From Amia ocellicauda (lineage: Eukaryota > Chordata > Actinopteri > Amiiformes > Amiidae), in assembly GCF_036373705.1 (NCBI RefSeq), contig NC_089857.1:30300284-30364283 (forward strand): a DNA stretch of 64,000 bases, read 5' to 3'. Positions 21,805-35,733 of the stretch are shown piece by piece (positions within the stretch are counted from its first letter, which is position 1; each line of letters starts with the position of its first letter). The translations under genes were made by a program, and so were the position numbers. The notes beneath the pieces were generated by a model, which did no database searches, had not been told where the DNA came from, and saw nothing but the letters and a program-made list of their open reading frames with translations.

Positions 21805-24800
21805 ATGGCGGTCGACAGGCGCGACGAGAAAGGTAACTAGATTTTATTCCGAGAGGTTGTTTACGAGCCGGAAAAAGGGGTGGTGGTGGTGGTGGTGGTG
21901 GTTGGGGGGGAATACCATTGTTATGTTTCTGTTTTTTCCGTTTATTCATTTGATAACTGGAATAAAATGAACATCTTCTGATCCCACTTGCTTATGAATG
22001 CATATCTGTTGAAATATGTAACGAAGTCTACCGATAAACAAACATGGCGGCCTCCAAGAGTCATTGTTTACACTCTTGTGTTCAGCTGCACTGATAATCG
22101 TTGTTTTAAACTAAAGGACCTCAAATCTGGACATATTTTACCTGGCGCCTGGAAATGAAATGCACTACATAAGAAATCTGCTGCAGTGTTCATAGCGTAA
22201 GTTTGCAATCGATACAGATTTGCTGTATCTGTACGATGCTGAAAACCACATACACGAAGCGTTTCAGTATCGTAGTTTATGCTCGTTTGTTAATCCATCA
22301 GTATCGTAGATTGCAAGGGAAATATGCAGCGCTCTCGTTAAATAAGCACATTTGTAATTCACTTGCTGCTGTCGTCCAGCAGTACGTCGTTTGTCGCCAC
22401 ACCACCAGGCTGCCATGCAGACTGCGACCCACAACACGTCCGGATGAAGCATAATCCTGCCCCGATTGTCTCAGCGTGCTGCCCTGTGATCACACATGTC
22501 ATCTTTTGATTCAAAGCACGTTACTGCTAATATGTACAATCCGTGTTTTCGGACACATTCTTAATTCTTGAACATTTGCAAATGTCTTGAAAAGTCACCG
22601 AATTTGAAAACATGAAATTGAGTGTGACTGGCTTTGAAAACGATAACTTGATAAACTAGGTGGCGATGTGGGAAGCAAACTAACACTATCTTTTCAACAT
22701 TGACTACATTATCTTTTGTGATGCATGTACCCCCAACTTTTGTAAACACACATACACATGGATAGATAGATCACATGCTCCTACATAATTCCTAGTATCT
22801 TGACTCTCCTAAATTGTTCCATGATTTAATGTGACATAGCAAGCTTTTTCACAGTGAGACATCTCTTTTCTACATTGTCATATTTTAAAATCTAGAGTAC
22901 ATTATACATTTGTGGTACTCTGAGCAGCAGGTGGCAGTCTCCAGTGAAAAGGTAAATGAAGACAAGGCAGTTTAGATTTCTTAGCATCCCAAATTCCTTT
23001 TAGAGACGCATAGTCTTAACTAAATATTTAAATTCCATTGGAGCAAAAGCACATATACTCCAATCTGCTCTATGCAGATACTTTAGGAATTGTTTGTCTT
23101 TCATGTAATTCCATGGTTTTCCTATCCTACCCATTTTGAACTCCTCTTTCCATTACGTACGCCAAGTTGGAGCCCCTTTTGGTCAGTAAGATTTCAGATC
23201 AGTGCTAGAATAAGAATATGTACTTGCTACCATTTTAGACATTAATTCCAAAGACAGTCCCTCCGAAACTCAAAGGAACTGTGGTTAACTTTCAGATGGG
23301 GAACTCAATGTGCTGGATGACATCCTGACCGAGGCGCCTGATCAAGACGATGAGCTATACAACCCTGAGAGTGAGCATGATATCAATGAAAAAAAAGGTA
23401 GGAACCATAAGTTTATTTAAATTTCATATAATAAAACCACTACTTCAAAAATCTATGGAAGAAACTGGTTGCATATGTTCTCTGGAAGATCATGTCAGTT
23501 TGAATCTGAAGCATTGTGTGATCAATGCCACAGACGTTAAGAGTTATATTCACACTGAAAATGTTCTGCTGCAGGGTCAAAGAGGAAGAGTGATCGAGGG
23601 GACAACAATGAGAACAAAAGGCTACGGTCTACAGGACACTCGACCAGGCAGGCGGTCAAGAGATCTTCAGCTGCCACCGGAGCCAGTGGCAAGAAGCCCC
23701 TGAACCCCCGGGGCAGACACTCTTCAGAATACAAGGGTGAGGAATATCATTATGACAGAACGAAAGACTCGGGGGACAGGAAGAATCATTCAGTCAGAGG
23801 AAACGGTTCCAGGGATGCCCATAAAATACACCACGACAAGCCCATGGGCAGGAGGAGGGAGGCAGATTCCAGGAGGCCGAAGCCGCTGATGGCAGATGTG
23901 GCAGAAGTAAGTCCTGATCGATTCAGGAGTTCAAATATCTGGTGCTAACCACACCTCAGTTATTCCAATATATGTAACTTGTTTTTCATATCACTTTACA
24001 TGGTATGTTGTTGGATAAAACAAGTCATAAACTCATTTTTTGTTTTTTAAATGTTATTTCATGTCTTGTAGTTCTGTTACATTGATTGAGCCCACAGTCT
24101 TTTGCAGCATTTGAGGAATTGGGTATTACATGTAGATCTGAATTTCTTATTTTATTTTTTGGTAAACCAATATTGGTTTTCTGTGATAGCTTGGTTAGAA
24201 ATACTGCCCTAACTGTGATGTCGTAGCATTTGAGACGTCACAGATATCTTGTAGTTGGAGGATGACTCAGACCAGTCCAGTTTGCTAAGATGAAAATGTC
24301 CCCCCCCTTTATTCTTCCTTAAAGCAGAAACTGCGGCGCACCAGCGAGGAGAGTGTGGGCAGGGTGAGCCGCTCCTCTAAGGAGGAAGGAGACTCAGAAT
24401 ACGGCTCGGAGCAAGAAACTGGCAGCTCGGGGGCTTCCTCTGAGGGCAACGCCTCCGAACTGGAGGAGGAGGGCATGGAGGACGAAGAGGAGGAAGGAGA
24501 GAAGGGAGCAGAGGAGGAAGAAGATGAGGAGGAGGAAGATGAAGAGGAGGAAGGGGAGGAGGAGGAAGAGGAGGAGTATGAGCTGGAAGAAGGGGACCAG
24601 CGGGAGGGCAACGAGCAGAATGACTATGACACCCGCAGCGAGGCCAGTGACTCCCAGTCCGAGTCGGTCTCCTTCTCTGAGGGTGAATCTGTGCGCTCTG
24701 GCTCGGGGTCTGAGGCTTCAGGTAACTGAACCCTCTGTGTTATCAGTGTTGTTCTTTTCCCCTCACCTGTGCCTTAAAAACCCTGCTCCTAGTTACAGTT

Positions 24801-27800
24801 TGGATGAGATGACATTTGATTTAAAATAAATAGGCTAAGCTCTTCTCAACCATGGTAAAATTGACAGCTGAGATTTTACATTTTAAGTGATTTTTCCTGA
24901 AATGAAAATAAGAGCTTATGACTTCTGCTACTACCCAGCCCTATGTGCCAGCATTTCCTGTTCCTAAGAGACTCGTAAGGTTATTTTCCCCTTCTTCTCT
25001 CCCCTGATTGAAGTCTGTTCATCGGTAATTGTGGGTTGACTTGTGTTAGAAGTTTTCACTATGGGTTGCTACTTGGATGTGTCAAAAATATAGGTGAATA
25101 TAGGAAAGGAAGGCTGAGTCCTTTATACAATTGCAGTTTGAGAACTATAGAGCAGTCCTTTACAGTGCTAAATGGACACTCTAACATGAGGGACATGTTT
25201 TCCAATTTACTGTTCAGATAAGGACATTAAAGAGAAGAAGCGGGCTAGAAGGATTTCTCCAATCGTTTTTGATAGAAGTGGAAGCTCAGCTTCAGAATCC
25301 TATGCAGGTATTAAAGATCCCCAAACAGTTTTATCTGCACATATGCTTAGGGTGCTGAGGAGAAGTTTAGGTTCCCTTTATCATTTCCTAACCACTGTAG
25401 TTCACTGCTTTTGAGTGTAAACTAACCTGCTTTTGTCTTTCCCGAAGACTTCTGGTGTACCTGGTCAAAATGGGTACTAGATAATGGTTTCATCCCTGCG
25501 TTGACATTCTTGGATAACTGGCAGGTTTAAAGAAAGTACAATGTCTAACTGTAGAATCAATTGTATGGTCCTTTTGAATTAACATCCAATAATAGTGCTT
25601 TTGCGAATACAAATGTATTTGTTATTTACTAGATGTAGTTGTTTTTTGTACAATTGGAGTGTATATTGTTTTTTCCATGACTTTTGTTTTTGTGCTTTTA
25701 AGCATGTAAGCTTTGTAATTTGCATAATGCAGGGTTGAAACAATATACATAATGCCAATCTGAGATATTTTAACCAGTTTATATAGTAGAACCATATGTA
25801 TCCCTGGAAAAGCAGGTCGGATTACCTTAACTCCAAGGCAGGACAGAGCATGTCTGGGTTCTCCATGAAAAGCCCTGTAGATTCACCAGTGAGTCCTAGG
25901 CTAATGGATGCCTTTTGTTTTGCACTTGACAGATTCAGATTTTGGATTATGAAGGATTTCTTACACAGACAAGTTGTTTTAAACTGTAGCAGTTATCAGT
26001 AGATTTCAGCAAGCTGTCTATAGATTGCAATTTGATACCAATTGTTTATCCTTGTGACTACTGGCAGTGTTATACTCTCCCCTGTTGGCTACCTCACATA
26101 GTGTAAATTTCATACATCAGAGTTGATCTTTTGATTTCAAACCTGTATTTAAGATCTACCCAAAAATGCCTTAGATTTATTGCACAGTCATGCCAGTATT
26201 TAGTTTGTACAGAATCTAACTTGTTCATGTAAGTTTTTTTTTGTTTGTTTCAAGCATTAGTGATAGTTTCTCATTTCCAGAGTTGTGTAGCCCTGCATTT
26301 GGGCAATAAGCTAAATATGTGTTCTGCTTTAAAGTGGTTTGCTTGTGTTGTGCTTGCAAATGTAATATGCAGTATTTTGTTATACAGGGTCTGAGAAGAA
26401 GCATGAGAAACTTCCTTCTTCCGTTCGAGCTGTCCGCAAAGGTAGGCGATGGGGAACTCATGGGGAGGATTTATAAAGATTTTTTTGTTTTTCTCTCCAG
26501 GGTTTTAGACTGCCAGGTTTTCCCAAAGTAAAATATTTTTGGAAACTCAACGTAAAATCATCCAGTGTATGTACAAATAGATTGGTATTTATTTTTGTTT
26601 TCCCTCAATTATTTGAAATCATAAACTGTTCTGTGTCAATGTACAGCCACACATACAGTCATTACTTATAATCAATATGGAAATGTCTTGTTAAAACATT
26701 TTTGGCAGTTACAGTAATGTGGTGGTTTGAGACTGTTTCAAGGGGGACTTCTATTAAAAAATAATCCTGTTATCTCAAGGCATTTTCTTGCTTTGCGTTG
26801 TTCCTTTGGGAGTACTAAGCATGTTTGCACTTCTGCACAAAACTGGGTAACCTGCTGACAGTTCCTCAATTGATCATTTACTGCAGACAAGATGCAATCC
26901 TTTAAATAACTGCAACATCTAATAGCACTGCAGTCTGTGTGACTGCTTTGTCAGTTTGTGAGGAAGAGATGGCCAGTCATTATTGATCTGTCAGCATCTG
27001 GAAATCTTTGTGGCTTCTCTGTGAATTCAGGATGAGGATGAAGTTCTCACCTGTTGTAAACCTTTAACTATAAAGAATTTAATGTGATTGATATTTTCAT
27101 TTAATGTCCATTTAATGTATTATTTCTAAGGGAAGTAAAATATACCCCTTTTTTGCCCTTTTCCTATTAAAGCAGTGTCTTATGTTGCTCGTACTTATAG
27201 ATCAGACAAGTAAATTGAAGTACGTCCTGCGTGATGCCAGGTTTTTCCTGATTAAGAGCAACAACCATGAGAATGTTTCACTGGCCAAAGCAAAGGTAGG
27301 TCTTTTATGAAGTTTGAACATTTTCATCTTTCTCTGTGTAGTCAGAATGAAGAGCACAGTTTTCACTTTCTGTGTTTTGTCCCTTCCACTTTCTCACTGT
27401 TTTTCTGCTTTTTCAAAATTCCCTATAGCCATTTTAACTTTCTCCCTTTTTTGTTAATGTATTTAAGGGTGTTTGGTCCACACTGCCAGTCAATGAGAAG
27501 AAGCTTAATGCTGCATTCAGGTCGGCCAGAAGTGTGATCTTGATTTTCTCCGTGAGAGAAAGTGGAAAGTTTCAAGGTAAAAAAAATTGGCTGCTATTTG
27601 AATTAAAGAAACAAAACTTATGTCATATTTTCAGTGTTTTTATGTATTGCCTTGCTTTCTTTTGCTGTAGGTTTTGCAAGGCTATCATCAGAGTCTCACC
27701 ACGGTGGATCACCAATACATTGGGTTTTACCAGCTGGAATGAATGCAAAAATGCTTGGCGGTGTATTCAGAATTGACTGGATATGCAGGTAATAGAAACT

Positions 27801-30800
27801 AAAAGCTAAGTTTTGAAAGGAAATATTTGATGATCCTGTCTGACCGTTTGATAATTAGCTGCCTTTTTATGAAATTGTTTTTGGGGGGGGACATTTAGAT
27901 TTGTTGGTCATGTAAGTTTGTATCCATTTCTGAAATTAAGGCTCTATTTAGACTGTTTGGATCCAAGATAAACTTTCATAAATTTATTTGGAGTGGATGG
28001 GAGAAGTGGACAAATTGATTAATTGTATTTCTTTATCTGCAGACGGGAACTACCTTTTACAAAAACTGCACACCTCTCAAATCCATGGAATGAACATAAA
28101 CCAGTGAAAATTGGTCGGGATGGACAAGTGAGCATTGTTTAATGATTTTTAACTGTTTTGAGGCCAGTCTGTATAAGATCAGTGAGGCTTGCATGATTTG
28201 TAACTAGTTCAGTACAAACATCTAATATGCAGTGAAAACCTATTATGTGACCTTTTTTTGGTTAATCAAAAAGCATATTTCCTCGGTCTTTATTGCAATA
28301 CCTAGCTAAAATTGAGTTAAATGAGATTCACCGTTTATTTTTTATTTTTTATTTTATGCCTACTTGTCTCATCCTTCGGTTACTTTTTCAACATTAGCTG
28401 ATTATAATTTGATGTGCTTTACAAATGGGCTAGTTAGGCCTAAGTGTTTTCAAATGGAGATTTTAATGAAGTTCTAAGACACAACCTGCAGTGTTTTTGG
28501 AGCATTTAAATTAATAGCTGATGCCCCATATGTGCCATATTTCTTTCTGTAATAAGCAGTGACATTTGAAATCTACATTTCACTTTCAAACTGTGCTAAA
28601 TAAATGCATTTTATTCAGAAACCAGCAAACAAACTTGGTCTTAACTTAAATAGTTTTTTTTTTCCACAGAATTGTTTTGATAGCTTAAATTAGTACTTTT
28701 TAATGCTGATGTATCACACTGATTTTTATTTTTATTTTTTCCCCTCACTACCCTACCATCCATGCTGTCCCTGAAAAGGAAATTGAACCAGAATGTGGAA
28801 CGCAACTCTGCCTGCTTTTTCCCCCTGATGAAAGTATTGACTTGTATCAGGTTATTCATAAAATGCGTCACAAGAGGAGGATGCACTCACAGCCCCGGTC
28901 CAGAGGACGCCCGCCTCGCAGAGAGCCAGGCCGTGACCCGGGAAGGTTAGAAACGTTCTTTGGACTGCTAATAAGCACTTGTGTTGGAGTTACGTGATGG
29001 AGTTCTTGAGATGCGCCAGCCTCAGTGCTTTCACCATAAAAGAAGAACGAGAATATGAAATCCTCAAATCAAGCTGCACGGACGTCATGTGGCTTCATTG
29101 AGGATTGTTCACTTTTTTCCTTTACCCCTTTAAAATCAGATTGAAATGGAGTTTCCTTGCTGAATTAGTAAGATTTAAAATGCCCCAACATCTGATAGAA
29201 ACTAGGTTTCAACTGTAAAATGCTTTGTTGGTTAGGAGGTGGGAGTAACAGTGCATGCTTTTTGTTTTGTTTTTTCAATTCTAGAATCGTTGTTTTTAAT
29301 TTGTTCCCGAAGCCTTTTCTTTCAGGTGTATCCCTGTGGATAAACCTATTCAGATATGGGACTTTTTAAAAGGAAGCCATAATAATTAAGCAGAAGATGA
29401 CGTCTCGATTTGAGGGGGGAAAATGCTCATTAAAAAAAAAAAAAAAATGCTTTCAAGAGGAGCATTTTTGCGGGACTTTTCAATCCAAAGCAGAGATCGA
29501 TTAATTAAGTATATATATATATTTATATATATATACACCTGTATATAGCCACAGAATGAGAGCACGCGTCCTTCTGCCAAGCTGAGGAAAAGTGATAGGC
29601 CAGTTTGGAAAAGGGAGTCGTTGGCCTTTGGGAGACCCGGCAACAAACCAATGGCGGGCTGTTGCTGTGTCTGTAAACAGTCTTTCCTGGTACCTGTCGC
29701 AGTGCCTGTGGACTCAAAGTGTTCTCAGGGATCATCTTAATTGAGCACTGCTATATTTGAACTGTGTATATGTGCCACATTCTTTTCAGTGAAAAAAGGG
29801 GGTTTTAACATATTCCAAAAGCTTTAAAATTTAAATCTAAAATACAACACAAGGAGATCTGTGGTCAATGAACTGAAATATCCAGTGCTCCTTAAAGCAT
29901 TCCCACCCCCCACCCCCCCACATGCAAGCATAAAAGGAAATGTTGGTTTACACTGCTCGCTGCTCAAAAGGACTGTGGATGTTTATATTGTGATGGTTCA
30001 AAAGGCCTTGGTAAAGTATCCCCCTCTGGAAATGCATCCTTTGTTAGGTAGGAATACCCCAAGGAGTATACCCAATTCCTTACCCTAAAGGACTGCTCAA
30101 GTAAGGTAGGAGGCAACCTGGCACTACCCCCATTTCCTTAAAAGGCTTAAATGGACTGAGAACCCAAGAGAAGTTGTGAGCCATGGGGTTCACATTGCTG
30201 TTTATAGAGAGAGAAAAAAAACGGAATCCCCCTTCCTTTTTGTTTGCAATGGACTGCAAAGTGTCAGTGCTACCAAAATGGCACCCCTTCTCTGCCTTGC
30301 CAGGCCCTCCTTGTAATGTTTGTGGCTTTAACCCTAAATGATAAGCTGGACTGCTTTTATGAACTTTTACTGTCATAATTATTGCCATCGTTAACAGTCA
30401 CAAAACTACAAGAAAGCGGTATGTTACTACTTTAACGAGCTTCTTTCAATTTCCTGTAGATGTTTATTTCTGGGTTTTGGACAATCTGTAGCTTTTATTT
30501 TCAAATAAAGCTTTCAGGTATTGAGTAAACCTTAAATAAAGAACAACTCAGCATTTTGCCTGTAATAAATGCAAAGTGCTATAGATACATTTTTGTAGTA
30601 AATGTTTAAGATGTAAATTGTGTTCATTGTTTATAAATAATAGTTAAGATGCTTTATATTTCAACAAAAAGCAGTTTAGTTTGCAGACATGTCTGCATTC
30701 CTTTTTACATAACATTTGGTAAACATGTATTTAAATATTTTGTACAAGATTAATGTGATAAAGCATGGTATTTTACTTTTTATGTAAGGTCTCATGAGGA

Positions 30801-33800
30801 CATTTTTTCTTTCTTTGAGCATGGTTATAGCTCTTGTGCAAGTATTTTCACCATTCACTTCCTGCATTTGTTGTAAAGGATTTTACAATACACTATTTGG
30901 ACTGAAGTAACTGTAGAAACATATGCAAATGGTTTCACTTCTAAAATGGCAGCAAAAAGCTTTTATATATATATATATATATATATAAATGGAAGTTTTG
31001 ATTCACTTTGTTTCCTTGTGATTTCAAAGCCAAATATAGCATTAAATGGTTTAGGGCCTGAAAGGTACTCAACTCCAGTATTGCTTTCCCTCTAATTGGA
31101 ATTTTACCAGTCTTGAAATTTGGATTCTAAGTGATCAGGGAACAAAAACAAAAGACCAAATTTATTAAAAAAAGAAAAAAAATATAGAAAAATGTAATCT
31201 CCACTCCCCCAACAAAAGGTTTTATGTTGCCATTACATGTTGAAACCATCAGACATCCGAATTTGATACATCCAAAAGTTCCCATTTTTGTCACTAGTTT
31301 AAAAAAAAAAAAGTCCTCATGTTTGTAGTCTGAAGCTTGATTTACATGTACACGACTTAGAGCTGAGCAACGTGGACAGTGCAAAGAGCTGCTGTTTGGG
31401 TAAATGTTTACACTTACAAAGGTGGTGTCTGAAGCAAGAATATATTTTTCCCCACTTTATTTATCAACTGTTGTAAATTGTGGTCATTAAGAAGTAAACA
31501 TGTTTAGATTAAAAGTAGTGGAGATCCACAGAAAATAAGTAGAATAAAAGTCTAATTACTATTTATAGAATTTGTTTGTATGATCAGAAATTCTGATGTC
31601 TTCAAAACAGACTACATATGCAAAATGTCCATGAATTTATATTGTTAAATATGTATTTGAAGCATGCAAATGTGACCCCATTTTTAACTATGTAACAGTG
31701 TAGTTGCAAATTATAGGGCCCTGTGTTTTGCGTGATCTGTATCTTACAGTAATAATACCAGTACATAAGACTACAGATGTTTGTTATACCATTTCCACAG
31801 CTCATTTAAATTTGTCTTGCCATAGCCTCCCTCAAGTTGTGTATATGTAAATCTGCTTATGAGTAATAGAAAATTAAGAACTTTCCAGATTGTCCTTCAA
31901 TTATTTACAGAAAACTTAATGTCAGTCTGAGAAACTGTGATGCAAAAATGTTAAAGCAAATGTTCTGTATTGTGAAAGCTATTGTTCTTAATTTACCTAA
32001 TTCATGTAGGCGTCGACCAGAGGAATATGACATGCACAGCAGAAAAAGACCAAGGATTGACTATCCACCAGAGTTTCCACAGAGACCAGGTCATTATAAA
32101 GAATTTACAACAGTGAAATTTCCAAAGCATTGATCTCAAATGGACAATTTTACAGTGTCCTCAACAATTGCACTCTTACTGAATTTTATTTGTCCTTGTT
32201 TGAATGAAACGGGTCTAAAAGTCTTTTAAAAAAAACACGCAAGCATCTCGCAACCCAATAGCATTACTAATGAAGAGCTTTGGGTCTCATTAACAAGTTT
32301 AGTTAATTTTGCGTTTTTTCTGATAAAAAACTGGAGGACTGCATCCTTTTGGTAGCGTTTAAAAAGTGAGCAAGGCCTTTGTTTCATTTGAATTTGGGAA
32401 ACTTAAAATGTTAAATTTAAGGTAAAGAACGTTTTGATTTATCTAATGCAAATCCTTATTCCATGGCAATATTTAAACATGAATAAAATAGAAAATGTTT
32501 TATAATTCGATTATAATGCTCAACTTGATGGTTCTAAGGTAAGCTATATTAACCAAAATTATAGCTTTTCTAGTTTTTAAATATTCTTTCATAGAGTGTT
32601 TACTTTATAATGACGTCCCATACTCATTACTCTGACAAAGCTATTAACAATGGGTTATCCAAGTTCAATACTGACTCCTGATTTCCCAGTCCCTCCCTTG
32701 CTTGACACATCAGTAAGTTGTCTTTTTGGTCTCTTATTATTTTTGGTTTGGAAAGTATTCTGTTATACATGCTGAAATGTTTTAATGATTTTACTCCAGT
32801 CTAATGTGGTACAGTTTATGAAAGGAAAAGTAGAAGTGTAAAACTAAAATGTCAGATTTACACAATTATTTTTGTATACATTGTGCTGCAAGATACATTT
32901 TGGAATCTAGACCTTAAAATCTTAACTACAGGTCTAAATATCTAAAACAACCTATACTAAGCAGCAGCATGTTTTTTTTTTTTAGAAAGGATAATGTGTA
33001 TTCTAAGTAAAAATCTACTTGGTATAATTGTACTTTTCATGTAATCAAGCTTTTAAAGGTCAAGCACCTCAACCAATACTTCTAAATACTTTAAAAAGCC
33101 TTTTCAAATATTTAAAATATATACTTATTTTTCTTAAATGCAAACAACTAAAGCAAACATTTATGAATTGATGTATACTAACATGGAGGTGAATGTTAAT
33201 ATTTTTCCACAAACTTATTTGGCAAAGGCCATGTTGTTTTGTCTGTATAATCAACTGTGCTGTTTTGGAAATGTTCTATATACGTTTATCTTGCATAAAT
33301 AACACAAGGTTTATCTGTGCCACTGTTTAAGACCCCAGAAATGTTACATTTGAGTTTTGTTACTGTTTGAAATGAATGAGTGCTGACTTTGTACTGAGAC
33401 CAAGTGTAACCCATTCATTGGTATTTAAACAGGTTTCATGAAAGATCCTCGAAATCAGCCTGAAGAGAGGTAGGTTGCAGATAAGTTGTATCTAAAATGT
33501 TTTTTGTTTTTTTTCCTCTTTCCCTTCATCATATTGATAGATCCGCTTTTAACAAGTAACTTCATTCCCAACAGACGGTTTCCTGGAGTTCGTCGGGATG
33601 TGTTCCTCAATGGGGTGAGTTATAGGCTATCAATTCTATTTCATTATATTTTTCTACAAGTTCTGAGGTCACCTGCAGCTGTTTACAGTTTATTCCACTA
33701 CATGGATATACATTTACATTTCTGGTAATGGTAGTATGGTTAATCTATTCTCCCAGCTGTTCAATAGTGAATATCTGTAGTGAGTTACTGATGAAATTGA

Positions 33801-35733
33801 AAATGTCTGAGACTGACATGATTTTAAGGTTTACATAAACTTGGGAAAACATTATGGAAATTAGCAACGTGTTTAACTGTCTGAAGATACAATCTTCCCT
33901 AAAATAAGATTCCATCATTTTGAGTTGAGGATTTGGTAACTTTCCTTTTCCTTTCAGATTTTCTTTGAAGAAACTGCTGCTTTAGTTTACTTTTTCAAAT
34001 GTTTAGATCAGATTCTCTGTAGTAGATAGTGCCAATGTTTGGAACAAACTTAATGGAAATTCCTGATTTGCATCCAGTTAATATAACATCCATGTTATTT
34101 CCCTTTTCCACACCCAGCACTTTATTTTTTCATGCATGATTAATGTTTTGATACTAGCATTGTTTTTTTTCCAGTCTTACAATGATTACATGAGGGAATT
34201 TCACCATAACATTGGGCCGCCCCCTCCCTGGCAGGGAATGGCAAGTATCTTCTTTTCCCTCTTGGTGCTCTAAAAAGATATATTCCAGAAAACCTCTTTA
34301 TTTTATCTCAGTGTTGAAATTTGTAAGCTTGAAATTGCAACCTCTTTAACCGGAAAAGCTCAACAACCTTTATAACTATATAGTCTCTTACACAGCTGCT
34401 GTCTTTCGTTAAGCATCGTTTTGTGTGCAACACATTTAGAAATAGGACATGGTATTCTGAATGGTCCAAGCTGTGTTTACACTACACACCTGCCAGATTA
34501 TCTTCTGAAACATTGTTAGTTTACATTGCAGGTGTACTACCAGTAACTTAAAGCTTAATGCTGCCTGATGTTAGCTCTGAAACAGTTTCATCAAGATGAC
34601 TTCATGATGCCCTTACCATTTCCAGGCACCCTACCCTGGAATGGAGCAGCCACCACACCATCCCTATTACCAGCATCATCCTCCCCCACCTCAGGCTCAC
34701 CCCCCGTACTCTGGCCACCACCCAGTGCCACATGACGCCAGATACAGAGATAAACGTGTTGTACGTTCCTTTACTTCCAATCCGGTAACGAACATTCCAA
34801 CCCTTTTTTCCCTTTTGTATTTATCATAGTATTCAGCATTTCTTTTGGTCTAACTTTCTTTAAATGTCAACACATCAATTCTGTTCTGGGCAGGTTTTTG
34901 TTCTCCATAACAATTAAAAATATGAATACATGTTTGGCTTTGCACATTCTAAACTTATTTCAAAGTGAATACATAACTTAGATCATAAATAGTGTGATAC
35001 ATATTTATACTTTCAGATGTGATTGACTTGGCATTTTTAAAGGCAGCTAGACCAGTTGAACCAAAAATCTTTATTTGAACTGAAGTTAAAACTAGCTTTC
35101 ACTTTTTGAAATGTTCAGTTTAACAATTAACCTGTAAATGTACTTCACTTAAGAACATTTTGATTAATTACTGTAATTTGTATAGTCCACGTATACTGAT
35201 AGTTGTTTAATTCACAATTTCTTGCACTAATGGTCTTCAAGATGTTTTTACATAATTACTATAAATTTAATCGTAAAGGCTTTTTAGTCATAACATTCAA
35301 GAGACCACATACAAGACTTTCTGTTTGCAGATTATTTGGTATATATATAGTTTCAATGTATTGTTAGTGCAGTGGATACATTTAGTATCCCTATTTAAAG
35401 ATCTATAATCACTGTACACATTTAGAAAAATAATTTAAATTTTGGTGTAGATAATAAAAATGTGAAAAAGTGGGGAGATGATAAGGTTGTAATGCTCTGT
35501 TTTTATGGCAGCATGACTATGACATGAGGGTGGATGACTTCCTGCGGCGAACTCAGGCTGTAGTCAGCGGGCGGCGGAGTCGCCCCAGAGAGAGGGACCG
35601 GCAGAGGGAGCGCGACCGTCCCCGAGACGCACGCCGAGACCGAGAACGAGACCGGGGACGTGAGAGGGAGCGCGAGCGAGAGAGGATCAGGGACCGAGAG
35701 AGGGAGAAGGAGAGAGGCCGATACCGAAGATAG
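21805..35733 (+). CDS. YTHDC1: YTH domain-containing protein 1, nuclear m6A reader, 17 coding exons
   Basis: Exons: 21805-21832, 23296-23397, 23575-23906, 24328-24721, 25218-25307, 26388-26441, 27201-27295, 27468-27576, 27671-27788, 28043-28127, 28779-28945, 32010-32089, 33433-33469, 33575-33614, 34175-34240, 34626-34760, 35512-35733. All phases join to give 717 aa against 727 in human. Order: acidic N-terminus ([20 protein letters not shown]), basic stretch, long Glu-rich run, Ser-rich patch, then the YTH domain (about residues 340-500). Next come a basic linker, a Pro/His-rich region ([20 protein letters not shown]) and an Arg-Glu/Arg-Asp tail ending GRYRR. The m6A cage residues are kept: Trp368, Trp419 and Leu430, each nine below human 377, 428 and 439. 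Known role: binds m6A in nuclear RNA, guiding splicing and export. The donor at 34241 is GC rather than GT. UGT2 lies next to it, as in human 4q13. Confidence 0.96.
28946..32009 (+). other. YTHDC1: YTHDC1 intron 11, with possible intronic poly(A) end
   Basis: A 3.1-kb intron, the longest in the 3' part of the gene. Reading past the donor at 28945 adds about 16 codons and a stop near 28997. AATAAA occurs at 30504 and 30535, 26 bases apart. This would permit a shorter isoform that keeps the YTH domain but lacks the Arg-rich tail. TA repeats lie at 29512-29535 and 30962-30988. No separate gene seen. Confidence 0.4.

Noticed and set aside
24309-24611. Serine-rich minus-strand frame
   Set aside because: It is the complement of the Glu-rich coding run of YTHDC1 exon 4; GAG/GAA repeats automatically give a Ser-rich antisense frame.
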